Below are positions 39,432-51,150 of a stretch of 64,000 nucleotides of DNA, in pieces. Origin of the DNA: Paragonimus westermani (taxonomy: Eukaryota; Platyhelminthes; Trematoda; Plagiorchiida; Troglotrematidae). Both the position numbers and the translations under genes were made by a program. The stretch covers positions 1 through 64,000 of the forward strand of contig QNGE01001281.1 in assembly GCA_008508345.1 (NCBI GenBank), read 5' to 3'. The notes under the pieces were generated by a model that worked only from the letters and a program-made list of their open reading frames with translations, was not told the DNA's origin and did not search any database. Every line of letters begins with the position of its first letter. Within the stretch, counting starts at the first letter, position 1.

Positions 39432-40209
39432 AGCAGGGCACAGTCAACATCACTCCTGATCCTATAGGATCTTACCTTTTTCATTAACACGATATTTACT
39501 AGAGCCATATGGCCTGAGTATGCGAGCGTTTCAAACCGCATATAATGCATAGGGTCATCTGTAAGTTTATGGAGTTGGTGTCGACATACAACAAAATGTC
39601 TGGTTTATCTGGTGTAACTTCACACAATATTGAAAATAATTTGTAAAAACATAATTATGTATAATTAAATGTAAATATATGTAAACTTACGATCTGGAAA
39701 TTCCACAACCCTCCCCCTGCAGTGTAGTACGTAAAATAGCATCAAAAGTTATACCAGGTCAGCAAGAGCATACTTTGGGAGCAGTTCAAATGTAGTTTAA
39801 GTGCAATAATAGTGTAGCCTAAGTGTAGTTTCAGAAATCGTTACGTTCATGTAACACTCAAGAAGCCACACTGAAACAACACCCAAACTACACTTTCGAT
39901 TATGCCATTCACAAGTTTAGCTTCGTCCACCACGGCCAACCATCGGTTCTAAAACGAATAACAAATATGGGCGTTTACTGCCCTCGTGAGAGGCGCAAAG
40001 TTGTAGGCAGAGGAGTCAGATTCACTGTAAAAATATATTGAGCAACTACAGTGAAGAGCCTGAAGATTTTTCTTCATTGTCTGTTACTGGCAACCAGGCC
40101 TTTAGCAGTTTGTGTCTGCGATTGATATTCTGCCCAATTATTTGAATATAACGCTTAATACGCTCTTTGACTTGGTGTGTAATTCCGGCGGAATACATCA
40201 TTGTTGTTC
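39432..40209. other. Unassigned AT-rich sequence
   Basis: No gene or element recognised. It directly follows, in minus-strand reading direction, the end of the DUF4806-like coding sequence and could hold its 3' flank. Confidence 0.4.
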
Positions 40210-41345
40210 CTAGAAGTTACTACACAGGAAGTGTTCGGCTTTACCGATGACAGCCTTAGCCAACGATGTACTGCAGAAAAACTTCTTCCAATCCACATCT
40301 CGCCAGTTGATGTCTTTAACCAGTTCATGGTTTAGTAGAAGCCCCATGAGTTTAGCAACACAGGTCTTGTAGTTGCTCCCGCCAACAAATATTAGATTAG
40401 CAGTCTGAGAATTAACTGTGATATTCATAACTCTCTCTTTCGATTTGTTGTACAAGTGTTCATCTTCCAGATTACAATCGATTAGAGTCGGATAGTCAAC
40501 TGACTTGATTGGCAGACGAACAGAGAATTTTGCTTCTTCCGCTTGATTGCATTGGTTCGTGCGACACAGACCTGCTGAGGTGACGTAGAAACCGTATATC
40601 TTCCTCCAGTTGAACAAGTTTGGCATTCGTGTTTTCACGCAAATCTACAGTCAGACCTTTTCGAAGCCCACTTACCCAGGATGAGTATGAGAGTTCCCTT
40701 TATTAGAGTCCTCCAACTCAGGAGCCGGCCGTTTCATGGTTGACATAAAAGAACTGAAATATGTAGTAATTGAGAAGGCAAAATTACCTAGATATAATTC
40801 GTAATAAACCTGTTGCACTGATGAAAGCTGATGATGTCTGGTAGTCTTGCACAATGTCGTAAGGGGCCTGCATCTAAGTCTTCTTTGTTGAGGTCCTTCA
40901 TACTGCATTGCTGCAGTGAATGAAGTCCTCAGACGTGAAACGTTATGTTGCAACTCAAAGTTGGACACAATTACCGGTTTCCTGTGGTTATTTGTTAGGT
41001 AGTCACGGAAAGTTACATTTTCCGACAACCGTCATCCACATGCGGCATGGTTGTATCAGATGATGCCAGGTCCGATAGTTCTTCGATCAGTATCTTGCAC
41101 TGAAGTGCATCGGCAGTGTTATGTATGATGAATGAAAGGCTTTTGGATACTTCATGTTCACCACATATTTCATGTACCTTCATGTAGTACAGCTCGGAAC
41201 CTTTTGGCGCCGAACATTCAGGCACCAACAGTGAGTACTACTGCTTGCTATACAAGCCAGGTCATCGCATCTACCCCTTGTTCATGAACCATGAGGTATT
41301 CGTGAAGCTTACTGAACCGTCAACAAACTCTACTACCTGAAACAT
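40210..41345 (-). CDS. DUF4806-like coding sequence, split and perhaps broken
   Basis: Three minus-strand blocks line up with proteins carrying a C-terminal DUF4806 domain. First (41230-41345) VVEFVDGSVSFTNTSWF resembles their N-terminal 'AVVEF..G.V..VP..W' segment; next (41013-41228) LYYMKVHEICGEHEVSKS fits the following conserved stretch; last (40210-40638) VGGSNYKTCVAKLMGLLLNHELVKDINW fits the DUF4806 core, where GG, a basic helix and an NW-G motif are typical. A 357-base open frame (40672-41028) lies between and may be an exon with a GTAAGT donor at its end. I could not find splice joins that keep frame across all parts, and one stop follows SWFMNKG. It may be a gene, or an accessory ORF of a transposon (see the adjacent transposase-domain fragment). 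Function unknown. Confidence 0.4.
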
Positions 41346-41699
41346 GTGAAAATAGATATTGTTAACAACTTTACTCACCGTAAGCCGAGTGTGTTAAACA
41401 AAGACATTGTTAGCAGTGTTATTGTATAACAACAGAATATAAAATGGGGTAAGTGGTGGCAAAAACCCCCAAAGTTCACTGAGATATATTTACAATCAAT
41501 GTCGAAGTTTTGTGTCGATTCGCGCGACTTGAAAGGACAGCATATTTGAAAATGGAAATGTTTTTCGAAGGTGTAAACTTATCAAGCCAGTTTTCCATTC
41601 AGCCGTATAACTGGACCAGAATGGAATCGTCATCGATGAGCGCTATCAATTCTGGATGTTCTTTGATAGTCACTGCGTTGTCTGGCAAAACAGAACATT

Positions 41700-42190
41700 G
41701 AGTTATGGGAAAGCTGTCGCAGTATTCCCAAAGCCCGTTGATTTCTGCACGGCAGACTTGAGGGAATCAGGGATGCTGAAATGAATATAGCCATCATCAC
41801 CCAATTTCCGATGTGTGCAGTATCGCAGCGCTTGCATCAGTGCTCTAGTGTCTAGACTCAACTCAGAATACACCGGTAGAAGTTCATCCATAAATATACG
41901 CAAGATTTCTCGGAAAACCTTCGTTCTTAAAGCAGCTCTTCAAAGCGCTTCTGTTGCCGTAGGTGCACCTAATGACTCTGACTCAACGGCGTTTGGAATA
42001 ATTGTCGGACATATCAGCACAAAGAATCCTTGTCGAGTACACTGCAGACTTCTCGTCAGCATCAGTTGAACGGTCATTGCCAAAGGAAACCTCTTTGTTA
42101 ATGACAGCTTCGAACATTCCACCATGAGGGGCGACAGGCAGATGAATGATGGGTTCATCACAAACAGGCACAGGGCGATCTACAAACAAA
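41700..42190 (-). pseudogene. Transposase-domain protein fragment
   Basis: The minus strand reads MDELLPVYSELSLDTRALMQ, then YIHFSIPDSLKSAVQKS. This matches the region 'L..LL......LP.DARTLL.TPR....I....Y.HF.....L' found in invertebrate proteins annotated as transposase domain-containing. The preceding 83 codons (to 42189) are open but in another frame. The catalytic part that would follow was not found. It lies upstream of, and in the same orientation as, the DUF4806-like sequence. Confidence 0.5.
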
Positions 42191-42436
42191 AAATCATCAC
42201 GGGCTTAGTGATTCAAAATATGGACTAACCGTCTACAGTAGGACTAGGTGAATCCATATTACTTCTGAAAACCAGTGAACAATCAGGCATAAGTGCTTGG
42301 TTAACAAACTTGGGTCATGCTGATTTTGAACAAACGCGAGTGAGCACAGCAAGACACACGCCGACCATTTGCACGCAATGGATAAGGTGAGTTTTGTGTC
42401 GCTGCCTCAAAACTTTAGAACCACACAATAAGTTTT

Positions 42437-42793
42437 AAGTTGACCATCATTCACATTTGATCGCATCGTTCGTATTCAGGTAGACTTTCCAGCCAGCCGG
42501 TGTCTTTCGTGAACAAGCACTAGACTCGAGTTCCGCTCTCATTAGAGCTCGTCAGTAGTGCGTATCCTTGCCACGGCCGGGATTTGAACTCCGGCCATTC
42601 CAACCATGAGGCAACCGCGTTGATCACTGCGCCATTCACCTCACATTAGGCATGATCGAATTATCAAATGTGAACGCTCAACCACTCTCGCCTGTGAGCA
42701 ATGATCGGGTTGCCCGATCGTCTCTAGAGGAGACACAGTTACTGCCTGTTAACTCCAATCGATACCCTCATGATTAAGACCTCCAAGCCAGGT
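42437..42793 (-). mobile_element. tRNA-derived SINE, left copy (minus)
   Basis: Reverse complement of 42933-43289 with only a few mismatches until the inner 40 bp. It contains, on the minus strand, polymerase III A-box and B-box-like sequences and a hammerhead ribozyme motif. See the right copy for details. The two copies diverge from a 139-bp centre. Confidence 0.75.
42517..42561 (-). ncRNA. Hammerhead ribozyme motif (left SINE)
   Basis: Exact reverse complement of 43165-43209, including the same core change (GGAA in place of GAAA). Because both copies share the change, it predates the duplication. Confidence 0.6.
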
Positions 42794-42932
42794 TGTGATC
42801 ACTGAACTCAATAAACCTGCAAGGCTATATTTTGGATTACTGATAAGTAGTCGGGGATTTGGTCTATTTTCAAGTTGACCGGGACACACATTTGATCGCG
42901 GCCTTAGCATTCAAATGAGACCGGAGATTTCG

Positions 42933-43289
42933 ACCTGCCTTGGAAGCCTTAATCGCGGGGTTATCGATTGGAGTTAACAGGCAATAACTGTGTCTCCTCT
43001 CGAGACGATCGGGCAACCCGATCATTGCTCACAGGCGAGAGTGGTTGAGCGTTCACATTTGATAATTCGATCATGCCTAATGTGAGGTGAATGGCGCAGT
43101 GATCAACGCGGTTGCCTCATGGTTGGAATGGCCGGAGTTCAAATCCCGGCCGTGGCAAGGATACGCACTACTGACGAGCTCTAATGAGAGCGGAACTCGA
43201 GTCTAGTGCTTGTTCACGAAAGACACCGGCTGGCTGGAAAGTCTACCTGAATGCGAACGATGCGATCAAATGTGAGTGATGGTCAACTT
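42933..43289 (+). mobile_element. tRNA-derived SINE, right copy (plus)
   Basis: The plus strand carries an A-box-like TGGCGCAGTGATCAACGCG at 43092-43110 and a B-box-like GAGTTCAAATCCC at 43135-43147, with tRNA-like spacing. It is followed by a hammerhead ribozyme motif at 43165-43209 and a tail. The tail (GATCAAATGTG...GGTCAACTTGAAAATA...AAATCCCCGACTACT) reaches about 43330 and recurs inverted in the centre at about 42836-42905. The arrangement, a pol III promoter then a hammerhead, is that of the schistosome Sm-alpha SINE-like element. It lacks coding capacity and would need a LINE for movement. Confidence 0.75.
43165..43209 (+). ncRNA. Hammerhead ribozyme motif, type I layout
   Basis: In order: stem I strand GCACTA (43165-43170); core CTGACGA (43171-43177, fits CUGANGA); stem II GCTC/GAGC (43178-43181 with 43188-43191) around a 6-nt loop; GGA at 43192-43194, where GAA is canonical; a short stem III AC/GT around TCGA (43195-43202); the cleavage C at 43203 after GT; and stem I strand TAGTGC (43204-43209), which pairs perfectly with GCACTA. 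One core base differs (A13 to G), which is expected to weaken cleavage strongly. Stem III of 2 bp resembles minimal hammerheads of metazoan retroelements, which may act as dimers. Confidence 0.65.
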
Positions 43290-43330
43290 GAAAATATACT
43301 AAATCCCCGACTACTCATCAGTAACACAAT

Positions 43331-46300
43331 AATTATCACAGCGAAATGGGTTACGTTGGTTCCACTTATATCGAGAAACGTTCGGAGTTGTGATAAACAT
43401 CACGATATTGACCAAGTAATACGTTTCAAGCTATCGGAGCGACCATCACCACAACTACGCCCGTGTGACATTCATGTGACACTTGAGTGTACCTGTGCAC
43501 TGACTGGATAGTCACGCTTTCTATCTTGAACTGCTGGGCTACATTGAACATTCATTCAGGGTGAATTACGGCAATTTCGGAATGAAATACGCTCGACATT
43601 TCTGTATTGCAACATATAAGAATGAATTACGTCAATCTTGGGATTAAATACGTCTAGATTTTTGTGACTAGTGACATATCAATATGAATGAATCCATATA
43701 TATATATGTGTAACGCAGGCCGACTGGCGTTACAAGCACACAATAAATTACGGTTGTGTATGTCATAAACGTGATTCATCCCAAACAGGCATTCGGAATA
43801 TTCAGTGTACAACACACTATGTTTGATATATATCTATTTGTGCTAGCAGGCGAGTTATTATAAATCTAATGTGATGTACTTTGTGCCTCAGCTGTACGTA
43901 TGGCGTTTTATCACAAGTAGTAAGATTGAACTAAAGTTGCTGTATCACGTTCTCATCCCACGTTCTTTTGTATCATCGTAGAACATGATACATACTATTT
44001 ATATGTTATATAGTACAATTGTAACATTATGTGTAATTTGTATGCATGCACATAAGAAACTTACTGAAGTGATGAGATAACTGAGAATTTCCGGAAAAAG
44101 ACGGTTCTGTTTCACGATCACAGGAAGATGACAACTACTCGTCGGTATAGTTTAACCAGACACTGCCTATTATGGCAGGTTAAACTACTGTAGCAATATT
44201 GAGCTCGGTCAAATTTATGATATAAGACTTTGCACATCTGTAGTGGCACGCCTGTGCGGATCCCAGACGAGGCCTCTTCAGCTAGTGAGGGAGCGCTGAA
44301 TGCGTCGGGATGGGGATCTGCGAAGATATTTCGAGGCAAAAAAGAACCACTGAAATGCGATCTAGAACCTTCAGGTAACATCAGAACCAATAATTTTATT
44401 GGTCGACTACTTTTCTGCCTACCTAGAGGACTTGGCTTGGGATTCAGTGACTCAGTGATCGATACGCAGATTGGAGGACGTTCCCCCAAGTTCGCCGAGT
44501 CGTAGCGATTTTTCTTCTGGTATCATGTAGGGGTCAGCTCTTCTTAAATGTCATCACGGAAGAACTGGTGTAACACAGACCTCTCTAAGTACAGTGTCTA
44601 TATAAGGACAATAAACATGGGAGAAACGGGGGCCTCGTCGTTCACCTACGACTTCCATCAAAAGCAGATAAAAGTCCGACAAAGTCATAAGTTGCTTTTT
44701 AAAAGGCGTCTGCCTGATAGTTGATTGCACCAAACAACGTGTAAACATATGTAGTACCTAGTAGTACGTAGTCCCTGCTTATGTGATCAGTCTCTGTCGA
44801 TTGTGCAGTAAAAACATGGGCAAATTATTTTGATTGGCATCCTTATAACGGTTTTCCACAACGTAATCACCCCGGATTAATCAAACACTTACAAGTTTTC
44901 TCACCAGCTACTGAATCACAACTGGTTATCACGAAGTTCTACAACACAGCAACAATTCGCTTCAAACAAATAGGAAAATCTGTACAATAAACTGCCTCCT
45001 TGAAGTCTTCACTATCCAACAAATACTAATCGTACGCCAGTGTAAATCGTTAGTCAGCAGCAGGCTTTAAAGTTGCACGAATTGGTTGCAGAACTTCATG
45101 ATATCTACACAGTACTCACCTTCTTTCAATGCCAAAACTCCATCCAACTCTTTGATATAAACGAAGGATCAAGTTTGTGGTTTAAGTTACAGTGACAATC
45201 CAGCCAAGTGGCATATAATTTTAAAGTTGAAACTGCAACTGAAAAGGTCACCCATAACGTTTGAGCGTACTGCATTAGACCCCCTAAGATACCAACGAAA
45301 ACTCAGTTGTCGGGCCGACCAGTTCAAAGCACTATGGAGTGTGGAAATGGATGGTTGTTTCCAAAACATTTATTGAGCTAAATTCAACCTTAGATAATGC
45401 TGCCGAGCAGCAGTCCTTTCCCAAGCCCTATTATCAACATGAAACTAGTTCTTGCGGTCAAGAAGGCGGCGATTTTGTTGTGTTCAAACACCGAACTCTA
45501 CCTCGCTGATTGGAGCCAACTGAGGGCTTGCTTGTGCGTTGCTAAACTCAGCACTTCATTTTAGGTGGTCGGGCATAGATCAGAACGAAATTATCATTAT
45601 TGATGTAATGTTTCTTCCTTAAAAAGATTGAAAACCCGATTCTCACCGCTTTTGGTTCTGACAGAAACGTAGCTGGGTATGTTCACTTCAGAAAACAAGC
45701 GGTTGGGTTTCATGGCTGGAGTTCAGAACCAGCATACTGATGATAGCTAAGGAGCATTATAATCAAGCCCATTTCTCTGAATTTACATAGGGAGTTACAA
45801 TGTTTAGCTCAAAAGAGAGGAATGCACCACAACAAGGCACGCTTTTACCGCTGAACTGTGGCTGTAAATTAACAATATAATCTCAAGCCGTTGGTGGCGT
45901 CATATCGTTGCTAATTCTCGTGTAGCAAATTTTGTTCGGATTAGGCCTATATTTACACATACTTTGTTTCACATTTTGTTTGGGAATACTCTGTCCGAAA
46001 ACGAAGTACTTCCTCGAACGTAGAGTAACCGGCTACAATAAACGTCTACGAAACAACGTTGACAATTAATGTGTTCAGTTTACAGAAGTTTAGTGGTCCA
46101 AGTAAACACTAGAGAGAAAACTAAGCCATCATGAGAACCAATCACGAATCTAACTGTCCCGAAGGTGTACCATAGATGTGATAGATATAAACATTTGTTA
46201 GTTCAGCAAAACTAATCAATATATCTGGTGTAAAACTCAATTTATCGAACACAACGGGGACAACTGCGAACCGACGCGCAAACCTACCTGGAACCCGCCT

Positions 46301-46496
46301 AAATAACATGAGGCAAAATCCAACTAGCAGATAAAGGAACTATAAAAGGTAATTCCTCGGACAGCGGCGGGGCTGTGATTTGCCATATTGTGGATGAACT
46401 TATCATGAAAGTAGACACATCAATGATCAAGAAAGCCGGAAGTATTGGACAAGGTCTTAAATAAATCATTGAACAGACAATGGAAATCTCAACCGA
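43331..46496. other. Unassigned sequence
   Basis: Apart from the imperfect repeat at 43563-43684, nothing recognisable. The frames 44118-44489 (minus) and 44230-44505 (plus) overlap antiparallel and show no clear domain. Confidence 0.4.
43563..43684. repeat. Imperfect 61-bp tandem duplication
   Basis: GAATTACG.CAAT.T.GG.AT.AAATACG recurs at 43563 and 43624, with AACATAT/GACATAT at the ends of the units. About two diverged units. Confidence 0.55.
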
Positions 46497-49245
46497 GCAG
46501 GCAACACTGACCCATTCTCTTCAAGAGAACAGTCACGCTCCTCATATTTCGTGACCACACTGTTGCTTGACCACCACGCTGTTTCACTCAACTGCTGATG
46601 GACACAGTATACAATGCTCCGTACGATAAATGCACAGCTGGCATGCACAGTATATGACGTGAGTAGTTACCCAATTGATCGCACACTCCCAGCGTTGCGG
46701 CATGCGCGCCGGCGATCGGTCGTATTGCCTACACAATCAGTACGCTCGATGTGCGCCAGTTAGCGGAAACAACGACGGTCAAACACAGCAAGTCTGTTGA
46801 CATCTTCGTTGGGAACGGACCACGATTCCAAACCGCAGAGCAAAACTGAACACACACAAAAGAATGCTATGCTATTCCCTTCAGTGAGAGTCGACCGCGT
46901 TCCGACGCCACAGATGACGCAGGCTGGTAGAGACAACTCGCACTCTAGCTATCCTCGCTGAGATCTCACTACAACCATTACCAATTGAAGAGACAGTGCC
47001 ACCGAAGTATCGGCAGTAGCCTATAGTGTGAAGCAAACTGTTTGCAATCAGGAAAGCACAAGCGGGAAGTGCCGCACTCGTGAAGCAGCAATTTGCATTC
47101 TGAGGGTGTGAAACGTATCTGGTGTAAATTAGTCCGCTCACTCAAATTGTTCAGCATGGTCTGCATGTCTTCGCCAGAGCGGTTAAATAACACAATGTCA
47201 TCAACATGCTCCGTGTTGATCAACCTAATGCCTGGAACATGCTCAGTACCAAGCTCATCGGCTTCTCCAGGAACACCTCCCAGAAGGTCGTCCGCGACAT
47301 AATTGATCAAAAAGGCGAGATCGGCATCTCTCGACGAAAGCAACGGAAATTGGTGAACAGCTGTCCATAAACCCTTCTTACACAGTGACCACCCAGTGGT
47401 CTCAAAAGATTCACGTGTTTCCATGGTACGCTTTTGCAAAGAAAGTAGTTTCAAACAACATTACGAATAACCGAATCAATAACAGCCTCCAGGTCCAAAT
47501 AGACCGAGGCCGGCTGCTGACAGTAACACTGCTGGTGCTCCAAGATCCGTCGCAGGGTGAAAACATGATCAACGCATCCATGGCCCAACCAGAATCCTGA
47601 CTGTTCCTCACATATCTGACTTCTTCTGGGCCTAGTAAGCCGACGTGAAATGAGGTCAGTGAATAACTGGGACTCCAGCGATACTAGACTGATGCCCTCG
47701 TGGTTGTCGAATCTAATTCTAGTCCTCTTTCTTAGAACGGGAATCCGATTTGATGAGCATCAGTCACCAGACACTCCCATTGTTCTCACAATCTTCCGAA
47801 ATATAAAATTCAGTCCAGATATCAATTTCTGCCCACCATTCTTTGGAAGAGAAGCTGATATGAAGTTTGCTCCACGAGTCGTGTTATGCCACAGCAAACT
47901 AACTCCCAGAATCACTTGCACCTAAAACAAAGGACAGTCTGATATGCATCAGTAACCACGCGAATCACGGATGATGCGCACAGACGCAACAGTCTTCCGC
48001 CATTGTCAGTGAATCGCGTCCGGACACCAAACATCCCTCCCAGCCGCTTCTCCTACACACACAAACGACCAAGTTGAACACTAAAATCGCCGGCCGGTGT
48101 GATGACGTGAGGATGTCTGGTCTGGTTCAGAAGGTCGGTGACGGAGTCGTGGGATGCATGCTTAGTAGCACTCGAACAACTGTCCGTTGGAACGTGTGTC
48201 GATACATTGCATATACAACGCTATTCTGGTTTGTGTTGACAGACTTTAACCGACGTATTGAGTCTGCCACCGCATGAGCGAATGCTCACTGAGACCCAAT
48301 CGAGCGAACACTGCTCTGCTGTGGAACTCAGTGCGGTTCCTACCCGAACTTGATCGCCAGATTCAGCTTGGATATCAGCAGAGAACCGTGGGAGAGAAAC
48401 GCTTGGGTGGACAAGTATCTAGCAGTTGGCTGAACTGGATGGCGGTGGTGCTCGGATCGTAGATTCGCGTTTCCGACAAGCAGCACGCGACGAGCTCTAA
48501 ATCTGAAAGAGCGTTTGCCAGATCGGCTTGCCGTTCAACATGTTGGCGAGTGCGGACATTGAAGGCACCGTTGTTTAGTGGTTGTCGTTGATCCATAATA
48601 CGACTGCCACTCGAGAGCACAGGTAATGCAGAGAGGCCTTTGAGAAAGTGGAATGAGAGAGGCGTAGTGGGTGGATACTTGGTGGATACTTGCCAGTCGT
48701 TGTTTGGTGGGAGTGGGTTGAATTGATCGGCTCCACCCGAAGTCGCTGACTGGAAAGTCTGATTAGCGAGACAACAAGATGAAGGGATTAGTTTTGGTAG
48801 ATCCTGCCCTGATCCACTGACTCAAGAGTGTAATCCACTTGACAGTGCGTGATTGTCTAGCCCGAAGACGCAGTGCGTAGAGCACTGATATCTGAATCTG
48901 TTCATTGGTGCGCGCAGTGGAGGTACTGGAAGCGACATCAGGTTATTGCGAAATGCCCGATGTTTTCAGCCGTATTGTGTAATACGACAGTGGCCACAGC
49001 CAACTGCTGGACGATCGGAGTGTTCTTCGTTTGAGAGCACCTCTTCTGAACCACCCCTCACTCAATCGGAGGGGAGCAGTGTCGCAACCATGAAACTGCT
49101 CTATGCTCATAGTCTGGTGCTTCACTGTCTACACGATCAGTGGTGCGACGTACAAGTCTACGAGTTCATGTGTTTTTCGACTGACTGTCACATTTTGCCT
49201 GTTTGACAAGGCAATACATGGAGGTTCCGGTATTCCAATCAGCGT
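46497..49245 (-). mobile_element. LINE relic, left arm of large inverted repeat
   Basis: Exact mirror of 56384-59132 (paired positions sum to 105629, with no indel between arms). I find no mismatch in the lines compared between 46497 and 48971 and ten, all transitions, between 48972 and 49245. On the minus strand it carries the same broken LINE described for the right arm. At 46497 similarity stops abruptly, while the right arm continues with LINE-like sequence beyond 59132, so the left arm is truncated at its 3' end. Confidence 0.85.
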
Positions 49246-50784
49246 CTTCTTCCGCGTTGACGCGGCAATCGAACGTGTCCATCACGCGGGAGTATCAGGC
49301 GAGACCTTGTGGTGGAACTGCCTTTGATAGTGATGACCCACAAGCGTCACGGTTTGATGTGGTTACTCCTCCTGAGCTTGGTCATTTGGCTATGTAGGAT
49401 GAAGACTGTACGGTTAGTTTTGACGCTGTGGTCAATATTTCGTCGGACATCACAGTGGTCGTGGTTCTTAACTTGTTTGACGCATTGTTGTAAACCCTTG
49501 ACTCAATACGCTGGTTCGTCCACGGTAAGTAAGATGATTGTTAGAAGTCGGATTCTCGTCTTTGATATGATCAACACGGCAGATCTTTGTCTCAAAAATC
49601 ACTCGGCAGTCCCCGTTAATTGAATCCAAGACAAACCAAAAGCCTGGTGCATAAAGCAATTTTGTTCCGCTCTAATAATGAGTGCGACAAGAAGAAAATT
49701 GTATGGTATTTATGGGGTTCACGATGGTCCACTAACATTCTCGAACCAGAAAACCAAACGACAGACATTAAAAAAAGCAGTTAAGGTTGCTAAGCCACCA
49801 ATGGACATAGCGGAATAGAGGCCAGACAGGTAAAAAGTAGGCGAGGGTCACCTGTCGAATGTTCACAACATTTCCGCTCATCATGGTTGGATACGGTCAT
49901 CTTCTCGAGGAAGCAGGCGTTTCGGGACAGAAAAGATGGGTTCCTCTAACACGCATCTTATATAGGCCTTCTTTTAGCTGCGCTCTTTAAAGGTTGTCGC
50001 AATGTGTTTCGTTTTAAACCGATCACACTCCGTTCCACTTGTCAATCTGAAGCGATGCCTCAGTGATGAGTGGCAACAGTCATTCACATTGTCTTAGGGG
50101 TAGTGATACCCCACGTGGAACCCACAGAGTTAGTGACCTCGTCTCTAACTTATCAAATTTACTCTCAGGTCGTTTGCTGCGGAGGATTTTGGAACATACC
50201 TAAACAAACAAGAGAAAGGGAAATTTTTTGCCTGGCCGCGAATTAACCGTTCCAATTTTTATCTTGCAACGAACGCTGGAGCGTCGGCGAACCCTTTCTT
50301 AGCCAGACGTCGTAATAGTTTCGGAATTAAAGGCTGTTTTTCATTCGGCTACTGGATGTTTTTTGAAAATGTTTTTGTCGCACAAGAGTCCTAATGAAGC
50401 AAATCGACTTGATTAGGTTGTTGTGTAATCGCTTTGAGTATAGATTGAACGTTTATGACTATCTGTCGCGAAATTTCGCAAGCACACTATAATGTAGAAT
50501 AGTAGTGTTTGCTTCCTCTTTTTCTTTTCAATTGTGTAGTGGACGATATCCTGGATGGAACACTCAGACATTCTAAGAATTTTGCATTGAAAGTTTTCAG
50601 GTGATTATCTGACATAAAAGGCCTGCAGATAATATTACTCTGCTTAATTCTTCTGCACAGAATATGTTAACAATCCTACCCCTAGTAAACGGCTGGTTTG
50701 AGTGGTGTCCATTTTGCGCCTACTTGATGAAAACTGTTGTTGAGAGAATTAGTTAGTATTTATTACTGCAGGCGGATCACTTGA
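49246..50784. other. Unassigned; start of the inverted-repeat spacer
   Basis: Weak similarity to the mirror side may continue for about 40 bp. Frames at 49203-49623 have no domain. Nothing else recognised. Confidence 0.4.
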
Positions 50785-51150
50785 GACATGATCGTGCCGT
50801 CTGCATTGGTAGCACCATCTAATCAGTCTTTATTATTGCTCACTGGGTGTCCACGAGAACACCAAAAGCATGTAGTGCATTCTGCGATCTCCGTAACTCG
50901 ATATGTTGCGAAGAAGTCTCTGTTTATCAAAACCAAGTTTTCCAATGCATATATGCACTCAGCTTCACCGTGTGGATCAGAGGCTTGGTGCCTCCATGCG
51001 AAAGACACACGCAGATCCACGGTATTTACCACCGCTGTCTTCTTCAGATAGACCACTTCAGTCGGCGCGAGTTTGAGAAATACACAAGTTCGTGTCCGGT
51101 AGTCCAAAGAAAAATAAAGCGCAGCTTTTGCCATTCGAGTCAGATAATCC
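50785..51150 (+). mobile_element. LINE fragment, region C-terminal to the RT
   Basis: In two plus-strand frames: KACSAFCDLRNSICCEEVS (fits 'KAR.AF.NLRHLW...VS'), then YMHSASPCGSEAWCLHAKDTRRSTVF (fits 'VLLYGCE.W.L..ED.RRL.VFDHRCLR'). These are conserved blocks just after the RT palm in trematode LINEs of the same general type as the inverted-repeat arms. It is a short diverged piece and not a copy of those arms. Confidence 0.55.

Noticed and set aside
43085..43160. A functional tRNA gene
   Set aside because: A and B boxes are recognisable, but the T-arm pairs poorly, I could not build a clean acceptor stem, and it occurs twice as part of a repeat.
44118..44505. LINE ORF1-like protein on either strand
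   Set aside because: The two frames overlap antiparallel and no RNA-binding or zinc motif is visible.
46978..49327. Plus-strand ORFs over the left LINE arm (for example 47093-47302, 47650-47925, 48074-48277)
   Set aside because: They are antisense to the LINE frames and recur mirrored in the right arm, so they are shadows.
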